A stretch of DNA of 64,000 bases from Sipunculus nudus. Taxonomy: Eukaryota; Annelida; Sipuncula; Golfingiida; Sipunculidae. This document shows, in pieces, positions 62,160 through 64,000 of the stretch; within the stretch, counting starts at the first letter, position 1, and each line of letters starts with the position of its first letter. Under the pieces are notes generated by a model. That model worked only from the letters and a program-made list of their open reading frames with translations, did no database searches and was not told the origin of the DNA. The position numbers were made by a program, and so were the translations under genes. Location: the NCBI GenBank assembly GCA_026874595.1, contig CM049322.1, positions 22,853,400-22,917,399 of the forward strand, written 5' to 3'.

Positions 62160-63735
62160 CTGTACCTTGTAAACTTGTAAACTTTATTCATTTCATATAG
62201 CGCCTTCTTTTATATATACATATTCAGTGGCGCTTTAAAAAAGTACTAAAAAATATCTTGACACATAAGTAAAAAAATAATAAAAGCTTTGTCTAAAAAG
62301 ATTTGTTTTCCATTTTCTTTTAAATCGTCCATATTTTCACTACATTTAATATAATTAGGAAGTTCATTCCAAAGAGAAGGCCCACATGTTGAAAATGCCC
62401 CATCAGCAAATGTTTTGTTAGAATCAAATGGAACATATAATTGTTCAATATTGTTATTTGACCTGAGATTATCACGCCTTGTTTCCTTTTTAATTGACAG
62501 GTCTTCTTAATATTGTTGTCCATTTCCTTGCAAACATTTGAACACAAAACATAAAATTTTGAATTTAATACGTTGGGCTACTGGAAGCCAATGCAATTCT
62601 TTAAAGGCTTGCGATGAACTGTAATATCCGTCTTTCTGCAAAATCATTTTGGCACAAATGTTTTGAATCCTCTGCATTTTTTGTAATTACTGATTTGCAA
62701 TTCCATACAATATACTATTAGAATAATCCATATGTGACATCACCAGGCTGAGAACTAGAAGTTTGGTTGTTTCAGTTGTGAGAAACCGCCTGATAGATTT
62801 TATTTTCTGAAGGTTTATCACAGCAGTTTTGCACTTTTTATTACCTTGTTCTCTGAAATTCAAAGTATTATCGTACCACGCGCCAAGATACCTTATTACA
62901 GGAGTCTTTTCAACAATATCACCATTAATATTGAATTCTGTTGGTGAACATTTAGATAGCTGATGTCTGCTTCTAAATAAGATAAACTCTGTCTTTGAAC
63001 AGTTCATTTTTAATTTGTTACCATCCATCCATGCTTTGACGTCTAAAACAAACTGTTCTAAATCTGAGATTGCCTTTCTCTAGGCAATATATGTCTTTGG
63101 GTTGAACAGATTCTTCAGAATGTGGTCATCGGCAAATCCAAACAGATCTGTTCTATCGGGTAAGATGTCATACAATGTACTAATATAAGCTAAAAATAAA
63201 ATTGGACCTGATCAGCTGCCTTGAGGCACTCCAAACAGTAGGTCTCTAGCTGTTGAATAATGTTTTTCAACATTTACCTTACACATCTTTGGTCTAAGGT
63301 AACTGGATATCCATTGTAGCGCCGTTTCACGAACACCAACTCTCTTTTCTAAGACGTCTAGCAAGATTCCGTGATGAACGGTGTTAAATGCTGCTGATTA
63401 ATCAATTGTAAGTAACGGTGTCACTTGTTTATTCTCCATTCCTACACAGATATCATTAGTTAAATTTAGTAAAGCAGTTTCACAGGAAATATTTGGCTTA
63501 TAAGCAGACTGATTGCTGGGTATGAGATTATGTTCATCACAATGTTTGTTGAACCTTAGCAGCATTGCTTTCTCTAACACTTTTTTGACAAAAATTAAAT
63601 TACTAACTGGTTTATAGATTGCATGTTGAAATTAAAGTCCAGGTTTTTTCAGAATAGGTCTAATGATTGGATCTTTATAGTTCCTGGGAAAGGTACCTGA
63701 TGACAAAGAAGCATTTACTTTGTTTGTTACTGATG
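62160..63735 (-). pseudogene. LINE (CR1/Jockey-like) reverse transcriptase remnant
   Basis: On the minus strand, conceptual translation gives a non-LTR reverse transcriptase in order. From the right: SNQSAYKPNISCETALLNL, then SAAFNTVHHGILLDVLEKR, GVPQGS followed by a stop then SGPILFLAY, the catalytic FADD (codons around 63,122-63,139), DGNKLKMNCSKTEFILF, and YLGAWYDNTLNF. In-frame stops interrupt it just before SAAFNTV (near 63,402), in the PQGS region and elsewhere, so it is inactive. The 3' end reads GGCGCTATATGAAATGAATA, a common style of LINE 3' terminus. No endonuclease domain is in this copy, which is 5' truncated or rearranged at about 63,735. Confidence 0.85.
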
Positions 63736-63741
63736 GCACTA

Positions 63742-64000
63742 ACAGATATCACTAGTTAAATTCAGTAAAGCAGTTTCACAGGAAACATTTAGCCAATAAG
63801 CAGACTGATTGGCAAAACATAAAATTTTGAATTTAATACGTTGGGCTATTGGAAGCCAATGCAATTCTTTCAAGGCTTGCGATGAACTGTAATATCAGTC
63901 TTTCTGCAAAATCAGTTTTGTACAAATGTTTTGAATCCTCTGCATTTTTTGTAATTACTGATTTGCAATTCCATACAATATACTATTAGAATAATCCATA
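63742..64000 (-). pseudogene. Second, rearranged LINE fragment at window edge
   Basis: 63,742-63,811 matches 63,446-63,515 of the first copy. It is joined directly to 63,813-64,000, which matches 62,544-62,732. The reverse transcriptase middle part thus sits 3' of the C-terminal part on the minus strand, the opposite of the normal order. The fragment continues past the right edge. It is non-coding as it stands. Confidence 0.85.

Overview
The window looks like nuclear DNA from an invertebrate animal, most likely a bivalve or other mollusc. The evidence is AT-rich DNA, split genes with GT-AG introns in conserved phases, tRNA-derived SINE-like repeats, MITE-like and LINE repeats, and a tandem expansion of C1GALT1-type (core 1 beta-1,3-galactosyltransferase, GT31) genes. 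No species can be named from sequence alone.

Layout. Positions 1-23,178 are the right-hand end of a satellite array with a 56 bp monomer (about 414 copies in view), including higher-order blocks of 25 monomers (1,400 bp) and 17 monomers (952 bp). From 23.2 to 37.4 kb is segment A, and from 45.3 to 57.4 kb is segment B. These are two copies of one ancestral segment, each carrying two tandem glycosyltransferase genes. Between them (40.2-44.3 kb) lies a fifth family member, C. From 57.4 kb onward there are unrecognised sequence, a 146 bp tandem repeat, a dispersed repeat and minus-strand LINE reverse transcriptase remnants that run off the right edge.

Genes. All five paralogues derive from one five-exon plan with intron phases 1, 2, 1, 0. 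Three can be spliced into full open reading frames: C (379 aa, metal motif DED), B1 (423 aa, DDD) and A2 (306 aa, motif changed to DDQ). Two are broken. A1 lost its 5' end and exons 3 and 4, has frameshifts, and its DDD became ENI. B2 has an in-frame TAA in exon 2 and a +1 A frameshift in exon 4. Decay is reciprocal: segment A kept its second gene and segment B kept its first. The duplicated pair therefore survives as one canonical enzyme (B1) and one DDQ-type protein (A2).

The canonical products are expected to be Golgi type II membrane enzymes that add beta-1,3-galactose to GalNAc-Ser/Thr. The DDQ type may be a divergent enzyme, or a non-catalytic partner by analogy with the vertebrate chaperone Cosmc; this is inference.

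The most unusual observations are: (1) segment B carries one degenerate copy of the 56 bp satellite monomer exactly where segment A joins the giant array, pointing to the locus where the satellite arose or collapsed; (2) the exon 1 donor of A1 has itself become a tandem repeat, giving 13 identical 5' splice sites in a row; (3) the reciprocal pseudogenisation; (4) the DDQ motif shared by A2 and B2.
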